Source: Shewanella sp. MBTL60-112-B2 (GTDB lineage Bacteria > Pseudomonadota > Gammaproteobacteria > Enterobacterales > Shewanellaceae). From it: a stretch of 64,000 bases of DNA. The translations under genes and the position numbers were made by a program. The notes under the pieces were generated by a model. The model made no database searches and was not told the DNA's origin. It saw only the letters and a program-made list of their open reading frames with translations. The stretch is from assembly GCF_019655055.1 (NCBI RefSeq), contig NZ_BPFA01000010.1, forward strand, positions 99,918 through 163,917, given 5' to 3'. Positions 47,723-57,012 of this stretch are shown one piece after another. Position 1 is the first letter of the stretch. Every line of letters starts with the position of its first letter.

Positions 47723-48910
47723 CTAATGGCTTCTCATCGCATGTAGTTTAGTCTGATAGCGGCGTTTATTATGCTCATCGGTCGTTAGCTTAAGTGCTTT
47801 CTTTAAACTCTGCTCAGCGCGTCTTTCATCCCCGGTAACCCAGTAAGTTCGAGAAAGGCCAAAATAGAATTCGTGTCGATAGTCGGCTTTAGCTATCGCT
47901 CTTTTATACCAGAGAAGTGCATCCTGATACTGTTTGTCGAAATAAGCCTGCTGCGCCATACCGTAGTAGTAATAAGGGTTACGGATCCGTGCAAGCTCCA
48001 TCACCTTATGCACATTGCTCCATTCATCTAACCTCTCTTGCGCCGATAGCATGATGGCGTAATTATTGAGCGCATTCATATCTTCAGGATCAACACTCAA
48101 TACATATTTATACAGAGCCTCTGCTTGCTGATCTAACCCTTTATAGCGATAGAGAACGGCTAAGGTATTTAGCGCAGGTAAAAACAATTCCTCTTGCATT
48201 AGAGCAAGTTTTAACAAGCCGTAGGCGCGATCATAGTCCCCGGCTACCAGTGCCTCAGCCGCGATATTGTTATAGAACATAGAGACGACGGTCGACATGC
48301 TTACACGACGCTTTTGATACCCCTGCATGGCTCGTTCTGGTAAGAAATCAATTTGAATAGCTTGGGTGGAGAAATTGAAGGTATGACCTTTTTCTTGAGC
48401 CACAAGCTTAAGGTTAATATGGCCATTAACTAGATAGAATCCCCCTTGCCTATCCCATACAGGTGGAATATCAATCTCTTGAAACTCCACCTTAACATCT
48501 AATTCCTTTGCCAGAGCAGCGGTTAATACCACTAATGACAAACAATTACCCTCTCTATCATTGAAGGTCTCCGCCGCGCTTCTTGTGACGTTATCGGCAT
48601 AACGAAAACCACCATCTGCAGCATTGATGTAATTAGCTAACCACTCATGCAACATAACCTTAGATTGATGTTGGTAGCCCTTTGAACGAGTGACCTCTCT
48701 TCGAAGCGAGCTCAGCGCGTCTTCTGGTAGTTCAAATAGCGTATCGGCATCAGGTAGCTCTTGAGTAGGGCTAAAAAACTCATCATGAAAATAAACCGTC
48801 AAGTCATCGGAGGTTTGCAGACTCTGAGTTGCACAACCACTGACTAGCAGCAGGCACAGGGGGAGTGGCAGGGTTAATTGCAGAATTAGTAGCAGAATAG
48901 ACTGTTTCAT
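47723..48910 (-). CDS. Transglutaminase-like/TPR lipoprotein
   Basis: 395 residues from the ATG at 48910 (frame continues to 48946 but the lipoprotein signal starts here; lipobox LVSGC, C26). Domain 1 (about 60-200) is transglutaminase-like: Cys in DREGNCLSLVVLTAALA and His in LVNGHINLKL. Domain 2 is three or four TPR repeats (LALMQEELFLPALNTLAVLY, LYKYVLSVDPEDMNALNNYA, YYGMAQQAYFDKQYQDAL), ending in a basic tail. Lipid-anchored in the periplasm. Role unknown; the combination suggests peptide or crosslink processing, which is inference. Confidence 0.78.
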   Translation of the reverse strand: MKQSILLLILQLTLPLPLCLLLVSGCATQSLQTSDDLTVYFHDEFFSPTQELPDADTLFELPEDALSSLRREVTRSKGYQHQSKVMLHEWLANYINAADGGFRYADNVTRSAAETFNDREGNCLSLVVLTAALAKELDVKVEFQEIDIPPVWDRQGGFYLVNGHINLKLVAQEKGHTFNFSTQAIQIDFLPERAMQGYQKRRVSMSTVVSMFYNNIAAEALVAGDYDRAYGLLKLALMQEELFLPALNTLAVLYRYKGLDQQAEALYKYVLSVDPEDMNALNNYAIMLSAQERLDEWSNVHKVMELARIRNPYYYYGMAQQAYFDKQYQDALLWYKRAIAKADYRHEFYFGLSRTYWVTGDERRAEQSLKKALKLTTDEHNKRRYQTKLHAMRSH

Positions 48911-49018
48911 CACACTCACTACGCAAAGATTCTCTGCATTAAGCATATGTCATGAAAATATTCCTAGGGTGTAAATGCGTTACAAAACGTAAATCTTCTA
49001 AAGATTTCCCCGTTGAGC

Positions 49019-49375
49019 CTAATCGACCTTCACCGCTGGAGTATCGACATTAGGGGGATCGATTTGGATGAATAGCTCTTTATTCTGGTAGGGATAAGGG
49101 CGGTAATATAGACCTTGGCAAGAGAAGTAACGATAAGGCATAGCAACGGGTACACAACCTAAAGGTAAAGCCTGTAAGATTTGAAGTTGCTGCTGAAAAC
49201 GTAACGCCTCACGCCATGCATGTTGCCTTTGCACCTCATCTCGCACCGCAAAGGCATCGAAAGGTTCACTAGACTTACGCACTACGACCTGCCCAGCACT
49301 GACACTTGCTGTTAGCGTTGCAAGTGTTATGAGCCCCGTGAGCAGTAGACAACTCAGAAAATTAAACGCTTTCAT
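49019..49375 (-). CDS. Small secreted hypothetical protein
   Basis: 118 residues from the ATG at 49375, which gives a proper signal peptide (MKAFNFLSCLLLTGLITLAT...SVSA|GQ). Mature part contains AWREALRFQQQLQILQALP and an aromatic, proline-rich tail (YRYFSCQGLYYRPYPYQ). Two mature cysteines. Lies 108 bp upstream of the TPR lipoprotein gene on the same strand and may be cotranscribed with it. No family recognised. Confidence 0.6.
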   Translation of the reverse strand: MKAFNFLSCLLLTGLITLATLTASVSAGQVVVRKSSEPFDAFAVRDEVQRQHAWREALRFQQQLQILQALPLGCVPVAMPYRYFSCQGLYYRPYPYQNKELFIQIDPPNVDTPAVKVD

Positions 49376-49493
49376 AAATGAGCCATTAATGAGCAATATT
49401 GCATCTACTTTAGCTTAAATCTCTTGTGTATTAAATACGAAAAGCCAGAGTCAAAATTTCCGATAAACATGCAATAGCTTCGAAATATAACAA

Positions 49494-49610
49494 TGAGCCA
49501 CAAAGGACACTATGAACACGAAGAAAAGCAATATCGAGTTTTTCTTTTCTTCGTGTCCAAATTTAGTTGATCACTACATTGTCGTAAAAACTAAGTGAGC
49601 GCTTCGTGGT
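49494..49610. repeat. Decayed inverted repeat with 12-bp perfect core
   Basis: CACGAAGAAAAG (49517-49528) and CTTTTCTTCGTG (49544-49555) are perfect arms. Outer parts, GGACAC before and GTGTCC after, continue the pairing with a bulge, and CCACAAAGG / CTTCGTGGTGG further out look like eroded remains. Lies between amtB and the small secreted protein gene. Confidence 0.7.
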
Positions 49611-49633
49611 GGATATCTTTTAAAGCTGACTGA

Positions 49634-50884
49634 CTAGCTGCCACTCTTAACCGAGACAAACTCAGGATATGCGTCGATACCGCAATCGGATGCATCCATA
49701 CCGTTATACTCTTCTTCCTCGGTAACACGGATCCCCATGGTCAGCTTAAGTGCCATCCATACAGCTCCAGAAGCAAAGAACACCCAAGCGAAAATCACAG
49801 CTGCGCCATATAACTGAGTTAAAAACGAAGCCTCGCTATTCGATACAGGCACTAAAATTAAGCCTAATAATCCCGCAACACCATGAACTGAGATAGCTCC
49901 AACAGGATCATCTATCTTAATTCTATCGAAGGCCACAATCGAGAACACCACTAAACCACCAGCAGCAATACCAATGACACCCGCCATAGCCAGTGACGGA
50001 GACAAAGGATCGGCGGTAATTGCCACTAAGCCTGCCAATGCACCATTTAAAATCATGGTCAAATCAGCCTTGCCCCAAATGAGTCGACATACAATTAATG
50101 CTGAAATAGCACCAAAAGCCGCAGCCGAATTGGTATTAACAAAAATCTTAGCCACCGCACTGGCATTTTCTGCGTCAGATAGCAGTAGTTGTGAGCCGCC
50201 GTTAAAACCAAACCAGCCCATCCATAAAATAAACATACCTAAGGTTGCCATAGGCAAATTAGAGCCAGGAATAGGGTTGATTTGGCCGTTAGCACCGTAT
50301 TTACCTTTACGTGCACCTAGTAGTAACACCCCTGAAATAGCAGCGGCTGCGCCAGCCATATGCACGATACCACTGCCTGCGAAGTCGACAAAACCGGCTT
50401 CTGCTAAAAATCCACCCCCCCAAGTCCAGTAGCCTTCAACCGGATAGATCACCGCCGTCATAAAGACTGAAAAAATTAAGAAAGCCCACAGCTTCATACG
50501 CTCAGCCACGGCACCCGATACGATAGACATAGCTGTAGCAACAAATACCACCTGAAAGAAGAAATCAGATTCTAGTGCATGGTCTGCACCTTCCGCCTGA
50601 GTGCCAATCAAGGAACCAAATGAGGGTAACCAACCCCCCTCGCCATTATTAACATACATGATGTTATAACCAACAATCAGGTACATAACACAAGCAATCG
50701 AATACAAGCAGACATTTTTAGTTAAGATCTCAGTCGTATTCTTCGAGCGTACTAAGCCTGCCTCAAGCATGGCAAAACCCGCCGCCATCCACATTACTAG
50801 TGCACCTGAAATCAAAAAGTAGAAGGTATCTAGGGCAAAGCGTAACTCGGTTACCGTCAATCCCAGTTTGGTTAAATCATCCAT
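49634..50884 (-). CDS. amtB: Ammonium transporter AmtB
   Basis: 416 residues, eleven membrane helices expected. Family segments: FLISGALVMWMAAGFAMLEAG, GYWTWGGGFLAEAGFVDFAGSGIVHMAGAAAA, LGMFILWMGWFGFNGGSQ and SVHGVAGLLGLI (each quoted in part), including the pore His pair. It conducts NH3/NH4+ and is plugged by GlnK. It follows the PII gene by 12 bp, the widespread glnK-amtB pairing. Confidence 0.96.
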   Translation of the reverse strand: MDDLTKLGLTVTELRFALDTFYFLISGALVMWMAAGFAMLEAGLVRSKNTTEILTKNVCLYSIACVMYLIVGYNIMYVNNGEGGWLPSFGSLIGTQAEGADHALESDFFFQVVFVATAMSIVSGAVAERMKLWAFLIFSVFMTAVIYPVEGYWTWGGGFLAEAGFVDFAGSGIVHMAGAAAAISGVLLLGARKGKYGANGQINPIPGSNLPMATLGMFILWMGWFGFNGGSQLLLSDAENASAVAKIFVNTNSAAAFGAISALIVCRLIWGKADLTMILNGALAGLVAITADPLSPSLAMAGVIGIAAGGLVVFSIVAFDRIKIDDPVGAISVHGVAGLLGLILVPVSNSEASFLTQLYGAAVIFAWVFFASGAVWMALKLTMGIRVTEEEEYNGMDASDCGIDAYPEFVSVKSGS

Positions 50885-50896
50885 TCGCTTATCCCC

Positions 50897-51235
50897 TTAA
50901 AGTGCATCGTTATCATGTTCGCCAGTTCTGATCCGAATAGCTTGCTCAAGATCTGTCACAAAAATCTTACCGTCACCTATTTTTCCAGTTCGAGCCGCCC
51001 CTGTTATCGCTTCAAGTAACATCTCTAGCCTGTCTGCCTTAATCGCAATTTCAAGCTTTACCTTAGGTAAAAAATCCACTTGATACTCGGCGCCTCGATA
51101 CAGTTCGGTGTGACCCTTTTGACGTCCAAAACCCTTCACCTCAGTAACTGTCATGCCTTCAATACCGACACCCGCCACCGCCTCTCGTACATCGTCTAAT
51201 TTAAATGGCTTAATGATCGCACTAACCAATTTCAT
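50897..51235 (-). CDS. glnK: PII signalling protein GlnK
   Basis: 112 residues, the PII length. T-loop GFGRQKGHTELYRGAEYQV with uridylylation Tyr in YRGAEY, and the C-terminal GKIGDGKIFVTDLEQAIRIRTGE. Its position upstream of amtB suggests the GlnK role of blocking the channel when nitrogen is sufficient. By sequence alone GlnB and GlnK cannot be separated with certainty. An upstream TGCAC-N7-GTGCA palindrome is present but does not fit NtrC spacing. Confidence 0.93.
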   Translation of the reverse strand: MKLVSAIIKPFKLDDVREAVAGVGIEGMTVTEVKGFGRQKGHTELYRGAEYQVDFLPKVKLEIAIKADRLEMLLEAITGAARTGKIGDGKIFVTDLEQAIRIRTGEHDNDAL

Positions 51236-51497
51236 GACTCACTCCAATTCCTTTTTCGATTAACGAAATATAATTCAAGCATCAGGCCACAATAACTAAT
51301 CGAATAAATTCATACAGATAGATAAAAACAAAGGGCAGGTGGCGCATAAAAATGCACCAGATGAGTGCAATTATTCAATGTCTGCACAAAGATAAAGCGT
51401 AACAAATACCAACTTAGACCTATTTCTAATTGGCGTACTCAGCGAGATCCGCTTTACTGACTCGCTCTCTCCTCTTATCAATTTAAAGAAGGCAAAG

Positions 51498-52040
51498 ATG
51501 CTAAAAGCAGATGAGTGTGTATTGGTTGTGGTTGATGTGCAGGGGCAGCTAGCCAGCATCGTCCAGCAAAGTGAACAATTGCATCAAAAGCTAGCGCAGC
51601 TGATTAAGGGGGCGCAATTATTTGAGCTGCCTATTCTTTGGCTGGAACAGATCCCAGATAAACTTGGTGCAACGAGTAAAGAGTTAGCCCTAGAACTGAA
51701 AAAGACCACCACGCCCATCACCAAGGAACACTTCAGTGGTTGGCAGGCTAATGAATTTAGGACAAGGCTCACAGGCCTTACTCAGAAACATATTATCCTC
51801 GCCGGGATTGAAACCCATATCTGCGTCTACCAGACCTGTAGAGATCTATTAGATAACGGCTATCAGGTTCACCTTGTGATAGATGCCGTCTCATCGAGGC
51901 AAGCGATCAATAAAACCAGTGGTATTGAAATGATGCTGGCATATGGCGCAGTGCAGACCAATGTGGAGTCACTGCTGTTTGAGCTACAGCATCAAGCGAA
52001 GGGCGAGCGGTTTAAGAGCCTGCTAAAGCTAATCAAATAA
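51498..52040 (+). CDS. Isochorismatase-family hydrolase
   Basis: 180 residues with the cysteine-hydrolase fold: catalytic Asp in LVVVDVQGQLAS, Lys in TKEHFSGW, Cys in GIETHICVYQTCRDLL. Resembles YcaC/nicotinamidase-like hydrolases. AAAGAAGG precedes the ATG. Substrate unknown. Shares a terminator with nrfA downstream. Confidence 0.87.
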   Translation: MLKADECVLVVVDVQGQLASIVQQSEQLHQKLAQLIKGAQLFELPILWLEQIPDKLGATSKELALELKKTTTPITKEHFSGWQANEFRTRLTGLTQKHIILAGIETHICVYQTCRDLLDNGYQVHLVIDAVSSRQAINKTSGIEMMLAYGAVQTNVESLLFELQHQAKGERFKSLLKLIK

Positions 52041-52108
52041 TCAGACAAACCTGAAAAAGTATAAACCCGAGTATCGGCTTATTTTGGCTAGGTTGTAGCC
52101 CATAATAA

Positions 52109-52132
52109 AAAAGCCCTCCGATGAGGGCTTTT
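52109..52132. terminator. Bidirectional terminator hydrolase / nrfA
   Basis: AAAAGCCCTC / GAGGGCTTTT, loop CGAT. Confidence 0.92.
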
Positions 52133-52160
52133 AATATTTAAGCGCTATTCAGTGTAAGAC

Positions 52161-53564
52161 TTACTTATAAGTCGCTTCACGCTTTTCAGCTTCAGCATCC
52201 CACTTAGGTAGAACAGTCTTCTTGAATTCAGCCTTATCAGCGTTCATCTTCTTCATGTCCATACCAAGCGCCGCTTGTGCTTTAGCTTTAGTAGAGATAT
52301 CTGGAAGAGCTACTGGCTGTGGTACACCTTTCTTAGCAAGTAGTTGAGCTAGCTTAACGCGAGCATCAGCAGCCTTGTTTAGTGCAGTACCTAGTACACG
52401 TAACGCTTCATCTGGAGCGTGAGATGCAACACCGTGAGAAGCGATTGCATAATCCCAACGCCATTGACCGTGACGGATATCCAATAAGATTGGAGCCATT
52501 TCAGCTTCAGTTGCGCCAGCTTTCCAAGCAGCACCAGCTTCGAAGTGAGCTCTAACTAACTGCTCTTCAGCTTGTAGTTGGATCTGCTTAACCTTAGCTT
52601 TACGCTCGTTATCTAGGTTAACCATGAACTCTTTGCTTTGGTCATGACAAGTACCACAAGTTTCTTCGAAACGATCGAATGGGTTACCCACTTTGTGATC
52701 GGTAAACTTACGGCCTTCAGCATTCTTAACTTTAGGCATGTGACAATCAGTACAGCTTACGTTGTTCTTACCGTGCATACCTAGCTGCCAAGTTTCATAG
52801 CCTGGGTGCTGTGCTTTTAGCATAGGAGTTTTAGAGATTGCATGAGTCCAATCTGCGAAGTCGATAGCATCATAGTATGCTTCCATATCTTCAACAGTTG
52901 TGCCCTTGTCCCATGGGAACTTAACAAAACCTTTCTTATCAGCAGTCTTTTCGAAGTAGTACTCTACGTGACACTGGCCACAAACCATAGATTGCTTATC
53001 TTTACGAGAAGCGTCGTCGAATGGTGTGCCAATAGCTTCCATTGCGCGCTCAGCGTATGGACGAGAGATACGTAGCTTAGACTTACCTTTTTCGTGACAA
53101 TCAGAACAACCGATAGAGTTAACGATTTCTGGACCGCCTTTAGACCACTTACCAGTGAAGTAACCGTCTTCACCTTGCTCTTCGATCATGCGAGGTACAT
53201 CTGGGCTCTTACAAGACCAACATGCCATTGGCATTGGACCGTCTGTATCTGTTTTAGGCGCGCCAGTACGTAGTGTGTTACGTAAATCAGTTACCGCATA
53301 AACATGGCCACGAGCCTTGTTATAGTCTTTAGCGAAGCCATAACCCGCCCAAAGAATAACTAGATTTGGATCTTGCTCTAGCGCATCAATGATCTCTACA
53401 CTTTCAGATGTTTCATGCCAGCTGTTATATTGCTTAGAAAACTTATCCTTATAAACTTCGTTACGAGGCTCTGTTTTATCACTTGCGATTGCGCTACCAG
53501 CCATTAAACTTGCAGCTACGATTGCACTGAGTGCAAAAGACTTTTTAGTTAATGTTTTCACCAT
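52161..53564 (-). CDS. nrfA: Cytochrome c nitrite reductase NrfA
   Basis: 467 residues with signal peptide (1-27, AIA|SD). Five c-type heme sites: the special lysine-coordinated active-site heme CWSCK (MACWSCKSP) and four CxxCH (CSDCH, CGQCH, CTDCH, CGTCH). Tyr after [10 protein letters not shown] and His in [12 protein letters not shown] fit the active site. It reduces nitrite to ammonium in the periplasm (DNRA). GGAGATG lies before the ATG. Divergent from narQP with a NarP-type site between. Confidence 0.97.
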   Translation of the reverse strand: MVKTLTKKSFALSAIVAASLMAGSAIASDKTEPRNEVYKDKFSKQYNSWHETSESVEIIDALEQDPNLVILWAGYGFAKDYNKARGHVYAVTDLRNTLRTGAPKTDTDGPMPMACWSCKSPDVPRMIEEQGEDGYFTGKWSKGGPEIVNSIGCSDCHEKGKSKLRISRPYAERAMEAIGTPFDDASRKDKQSMVCGQCHVEYYFEKTADKKGFVKFPWDKGTTVEDMEAYYDAIDFADWTHAISKTPMLKAQHPGYETWQLGMHGKNNVSCTDCHMPKVKNAEGRKFTDHKVGNPFDRFEETCGTCHDQSKEFMVNLDNERKAKVKQIQLQAEEQLVRAHFEAGAAWKAGATEAEMAPILLDIRHGQWRWDYAIASHGVASHAPDEALRVLGTALNKAADARVKLAQLLAKKGVPQPVALPDISTKAKAQAALGMDMKKMNADKAEFKKTVLPKWDAEAEKREATYK

Positions 53565-53660
53565 CTCATCTCCATGTTACTTTTTATATTCTTTTGTATT
53601 CTTTTGTATAGTCCCACCTATTACGATATTGAATCTAATCACTTACGTTTGACAAAGACA

Positions 53661-53676
53661 TACCCCCTATGAGGTA
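53661..53676. promoter_or_regulatory. NarP-type 7-2-7 palindrome
   Basis: TACCCCC-TA-TGAGGTA fits the NarL/NarP inverted heptamer layout (TACYYMT-NN-AKRRGTA) with one mismatch in each half. 97 bp upstream of nrfA and about 140 bp upstream of narQ. Confidence 0.75.
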
Positions 53677-53817
53677 TCCGGGGTAAACCTTGCGATAGAT
53701 CAACTTGTGAACGTGTTGTTGCTCACACTTTTGCGTATTTGTTAATGTAATCAAGTATCCACTAATGTTAAACGGCGATAAATTATCAGCTTATAAACTC
53801 CAATAAAGAGATTTCTA

Positions 53818-55530
53818 ATGAAAAAAGGCAGACTCACTTCGGCAATATGGGGCTTCATGCTCACACTCATTCTCTTGTCGAGTGCCCTAGCTATTTTCGC
53901 TATCATCAATTTGTCATACAGCCTAGGGGATGCCAGAGCCATTAACGCCTCGGGGTCACTGCGTATGCAAAGTTACCGACTCATGTTTTATGCTAACTCT
54001 GGCAGTGATGCCGCTAGTGATAAAATCAAGGAGTTCGAAAATACCTTACATTCTCAAGCGCTTAAGCAATCTATGGGTTGGTATACTCCGCTGGATTTAA
54101 AAGAGAAATATTTAAACGTTATCGATAAATGGCAGGTGATGCGCTATTACATAGAGTCTGAAAACTCTCGATTATATGCCGCCGCGCTAAAAGATTTTGT
54201 CGATACAATCGATCTTTTCGTGCTCGAAACCGAACAATACGCCGCCCTAAAGTTGAGGTTTTTAGCCGTAAGTCAAATAACAGGATTAGCATTAATGCTG
54301 TTAATCGCTTTTTTTACTGTAAGACTCGCAAAACGCAAGGTTGTTAAACCACTGCAACAATTGATGCAGGCTGCTGATACAATTTCACAAGGTAATTTTA
54401 ATGTAGAGATGCCTAAAACAGAGTACCTAGAATTAAGTGCATTAAGCAGTGCATTAGATTCTACAGTGAAAAAGCTGGCGGGGGTTTACCAAGGGCTTGA
54501 GGAGCAAGTACAAGAGAAAACCATCGCCTTAACCCGCGCTAACAACGAGTTGACCTTGCTGTACGATAGCCTAGTGATGCTGCATTCCAGCAAACTTGAC
54601 TCTAATAGTTTAACCCTAGCACTCAATCAACTTCAGACCCACGAAAGCGAGGCTCGCTTACGCCTAGTCATGGTTCAAGATGGTGAGGTCGTCGACATCA
54701 TCGCCACAGATAACGATGCAGATTGGCCGCACAATAGCGAAAACACGCAACAGTTCCCATTACAATTTGAAGACAATAACCTAGGTTATTTAGAAGTGCT
54801 CTCATCTAAGCCCTTCTCTTTCCCGCTGTTTAATAATTTTGCCATTATGCTCGCCCGCTCTATGGTGATCTACAATGCAGGTGAACAGCGTCAGCAACTG
54901 GCTCTTATGGATGAGCGCGGCGTGATTGCTAGAGAACTACACGACTCCCTTGGACAGCTATTATCTTTCCTTAAGATCCAAGTCAACCTACTCTCAAAAG
55001 AACTAGATAAAACGTCTAAGAGTGAAACGGCTGCACAGCAGTTACAAGAGATTAATGAGGGCGTAAATACCGCCTATGTTCAGCTTAGAGAGCTATTATC
55101 CACTTTCAGACTCACCATCAAAGATCCAAATCTAGGCCATGCGATAGAGGCCATGATAGAGCAGCTACGCAGTCAATCTGATGCCGTTATCAGCTTGGAC
55201 TACAAATTACCCGCCCAGCTATTGGGGCCGCATCAACATATTCATATTTTACAGCTCACTCGTGAGGCGACCTTAAACGCCATAAAACATGCTAATGCTA
55301 AACATATCCATATTAGCTGCCAGAAAGTTTCTAAGGAAAAAGTCGTGTTCAGTATCAGTGATGACGGCGTTGGCATCGAGGAGTTAAAGGAGCGTGACCA
55401 ACATTTTGGTCTAGGAATTATGCATGAACGCGCCAGCCGCCTCTCGGGTGTGGTAGAATTTAGCCAGAATAAAAAAGGAGGGGCCACAGTGACCCTTACC
55501 TTCCCGCCTCAACAGGAGCCAAGCGAATAG
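53818..55530 (+). CDS. narQ: Nitrate/nitrite sensor kinase NarQ
   Basis: 570 residues. TM1 about 8-30, then the P-box for nitrate binding (DARAINASGSLRMQSYRL, 37-54), helical periplasmic sensor, TM2 (about 150-167), HAMP, a cysteine-free linker and a HisKA_3 module with H375 (RELHDSLGQLLSFLK) and ATPase domain (DDGVGIEEL, FGLGIMHERAS). Divergent from nrfA; narP follows 89 bp later. This is the sole nitrate-sensing kinase of Shewanella type. Confidence 0.95.
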   Translation: MKKGRLTSAIWGFMLTLILLSSALAIFAIINLSYSLGDARAINASGSLRMQSYRLMFYANSGSDAASDKIKEFENTLHSQALKQSMGWYTPLDLKEKYLNVIDKWQVMRYYIESENSRLYAAALKDFVDTIDLFVLETEQYAALKLRFLAVSQITGLALMLLIAFFTVRLAKRKVVKPLQQLMQAADTISQGNFNVEMPKTEYLELSALSSALDSTVKKLAGVYQGLEEQVQEKTIALTRANNELTLLYDSLVMLHSSKLDSNSLTLALNQLQTHESEARLRLVMVQDGEVVDIIATDNDADWPHNSENTQQFPLQFEDNNLGYLEVLSSKPFSFPLFNNFAIMLARSMVIYNAGEQRQQLALMDERGVIARELHDSLGQLLSFLKIQVNLLSKELDKTSKSETAAQQLQEINEGVNTAYVQLRELLSTFRLTIKDPNLGHAIEAMIEQLRSQSDAVISLDYKLPAQLLGPHQHIHILQLTREATLNAIKHANAKHIHISCQKVSKEKVVFSISDDGVGIEELKERDQHFGLGIMHERASRLSGVVEFSQNKKGGATVTLTFPPQQEPSE

Positions 55531-55619
55531 AATTTGATTTCTATGCTGCTGATTTTTGAGCGATTAATAGATTTTTGCGTTATTACTTTGACGAATATAC
55601 CTCAGCAGGAGGCCTTAAA

Positions 55620-56249
55620 ATGGGAAAGCCCTATTCAGTTCTAGTTATTGACGATCACCCACTGCTACGCCGTGGGATCTGTCAGCTTGTTACCTCTGAC
55701 TCTGATTTCACCTTATTTGGCGAAGCTGGCAGTGGTTTAGATGCGCTGTCAGCAGTTAGCGATAATGAACCTGATATCATATTGCTCGATCTCAACATGA
55801 AGGGAATGACGGGTCTAGACACCCTTAATGCCCTCAGGCAGGAAGGTGTTACTTCTCGTATCGTGATTTTAACGGTATCAGATGCTAAGCAAGACGTGAT
55901 CCGCTTAGTTCGAGCTGGTGCCGATGGCTATCTACTTAAAGATACTGAGCCTGATCTGCTGCTTGAAATGCTCAAAAATGCCATGTTAGGCCACAGAGTG
56001 ATCAGCGATAACGTTCAAGACTATTTGTCAGAGCTTAATAGCTCGGTTAACGAGCAAGAGTGGCTCGAAAACCTTACCCCTAGAGAGCTCGAAATTCTGC
56101 AGCATCTTGCCGAAGGTCAGAGTAATCGTATCGTTGCTGAGCAACTGCACATTAGTGAAGGCACAGTAAAAGTGCATGTAAAAAACTTACTGCGCAAAGC
56201 GAATGCAAAGTCACGCACTGAAATGGCTGTTCGTTACTTAAACCAGTAA
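55620..56249 (+). CDS. narP: Response regulator NarP
   Basis: 209 residues from the ATG at 55620, whose GGAGG seven bases upstream is the best ribosome binding site in the area; an in-frame start at 55575 is rejected. Receiver D57 (IILLDLNMKG), Lys in YLLKDTEP; LuxR-type HTH (LTPRELEILQHLAEGQSNRIVAE). Phosphorylated by NarQ; activates nrfA and periplasmic nitrate reductase genes in Shewanella (known). Ends in a terminator. Confidence 0.95.
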   Translation: MGKPYSVLVIDDHPLLRRGICQLVTSDSDFTLFGEAGSGLDALSAVSDNEPDIILLDLNMKGMTGLDTLNALRQEGVTSRIVILTVSDAKQDVIRLVRAGADGYLLKDTEPDLLLEMLKNAMLGHRVISDNVQDYLSELNSSVNEQEWLENLTPRELEILQHLAEGQSNRIVAEQLHISEGTVKVHVKNLLRKANAKSRTEMAVRYLNQ

Positions 56250-56265
56250 TTTACAGCAAAAGCAT

Positions 56266-56295
56266 AAAAAGGCAGCGATAAGCTGCCTTTTTTGT
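56266..56295 (+). terminator. Terminator after narP
   Basis: AAAAAGGCAGC / GCTGCCTTTTTT, short loop, T-run. Confidence 0.92.
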
Positions 56296-56341
56296 TGGTA
56301 TAAACGCCAAGTTGATGATGAATAAATCTGAAGACCGGCAA

Positions 56342-56713
56342 TCAATTTTCGTCTAAGAAACGGCGCCAATTCACAATCACCTCGTAAAAGTCTTCTAATC
56401 CACAAAAGGCTTCCGACTCGCCATCATAAAATGACATAGACTCATCCAATTCTTGATCATCGTTATCTTCGATGTCATTGGCAAAAATCCTCGCTTGCTC
56501 AGTATCCAATTCAAGCGATAACGCTTTGCCCACCAAACGCCACTCATTACCTTGGCCATTTTGTAATCGCTCGATGTGCTGACAGATCTCAACATAAAGT
56601 TCGCTATTATCGGCAAGCTCTTCTGACAACCAAAAACCTAATGCCTCATGATCCATACTAAAGCGAGCAAACACAGTATCGGTAATCGTGTTACGTAAAA
56701 AATCGTATTCCAT
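56342..56713 (-). CDS. yacL: YacL family protein (UPF0231)
   Basis: 123 residues from the ATG at 56713 with GAGT six bases upstream; the TTG at 56725 is not needed. Starts MEYDFLRNTITDTVFARFSM and contains SFYDGESEAFCGLEDFYEVI, matching E. coli YacL along its length. Very acidic, soluble. Function unknown. Confidence 0.88.
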   Translation of the reverse strand: MEYDFLRNTITDTVFARFSMDHEALGFWLSEELADNSELYVEICQHIERLQNGQGNEWRLVGKALSLELDTEQARIFANDIEDNDDQELDESMSFYDGESEAFCGLEDFYEVIVNWRRFLDEN

Positions 56714-56923
56714 AATTGGACTCAAAAATTAAATATCTCTTCTAAAAATCATTTTAACCCAATAACTCTATGCTTGCGCCGATTCCCACAAGATAAACTC
56801 ATACAAATAGCCGCTAAGACTAAAAATACAACAAAGCATTTGTATAATTAGCAGCTAAAAACCGTAAAAATATCACCGACAACAATTATCAGTTAGAAGA
56901 CATTTAGGATGGGTCAAAGCCAA

Positions 56924-56953
56924 CAAAAAAGGACGCTATAAGCGTCCTTTTTA
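56924..56953 (-). terminator. Terminator of fkpA
   Basis: AAAGGACGCT / AGCGTCCTTT stem; on the minus strand followed by T-run. About 60 bp past the fkpA stop. Confidence 0.9.
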
Positions 56954-57012
56954 ATACTACCAAACTCTCGCAGCTTCCATCACTCAAGCGAATGATTGAG
57001 CATGTTCATCGA

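Noticed and set aside
49974..50432. 152-residue rightward ORF inside amtB
   Set aside because: Proline/alanine-rich antisense shadow of the amtB coding sequence; no ribosome binding site.
51341..51370. Possible sigma-54 promoter and NtrC site upstream of glnK
   Set aside because: GG to GC spacing is 11 rather than 10, and the TGCAC palindrome has 7 rather than 9 intervening bases, so neither fits the consensus.
53706..53733. CRP site TGTGA...TCACA near narQ
   Set aside because: The half-sites are separated by 12 bases instead of 6.
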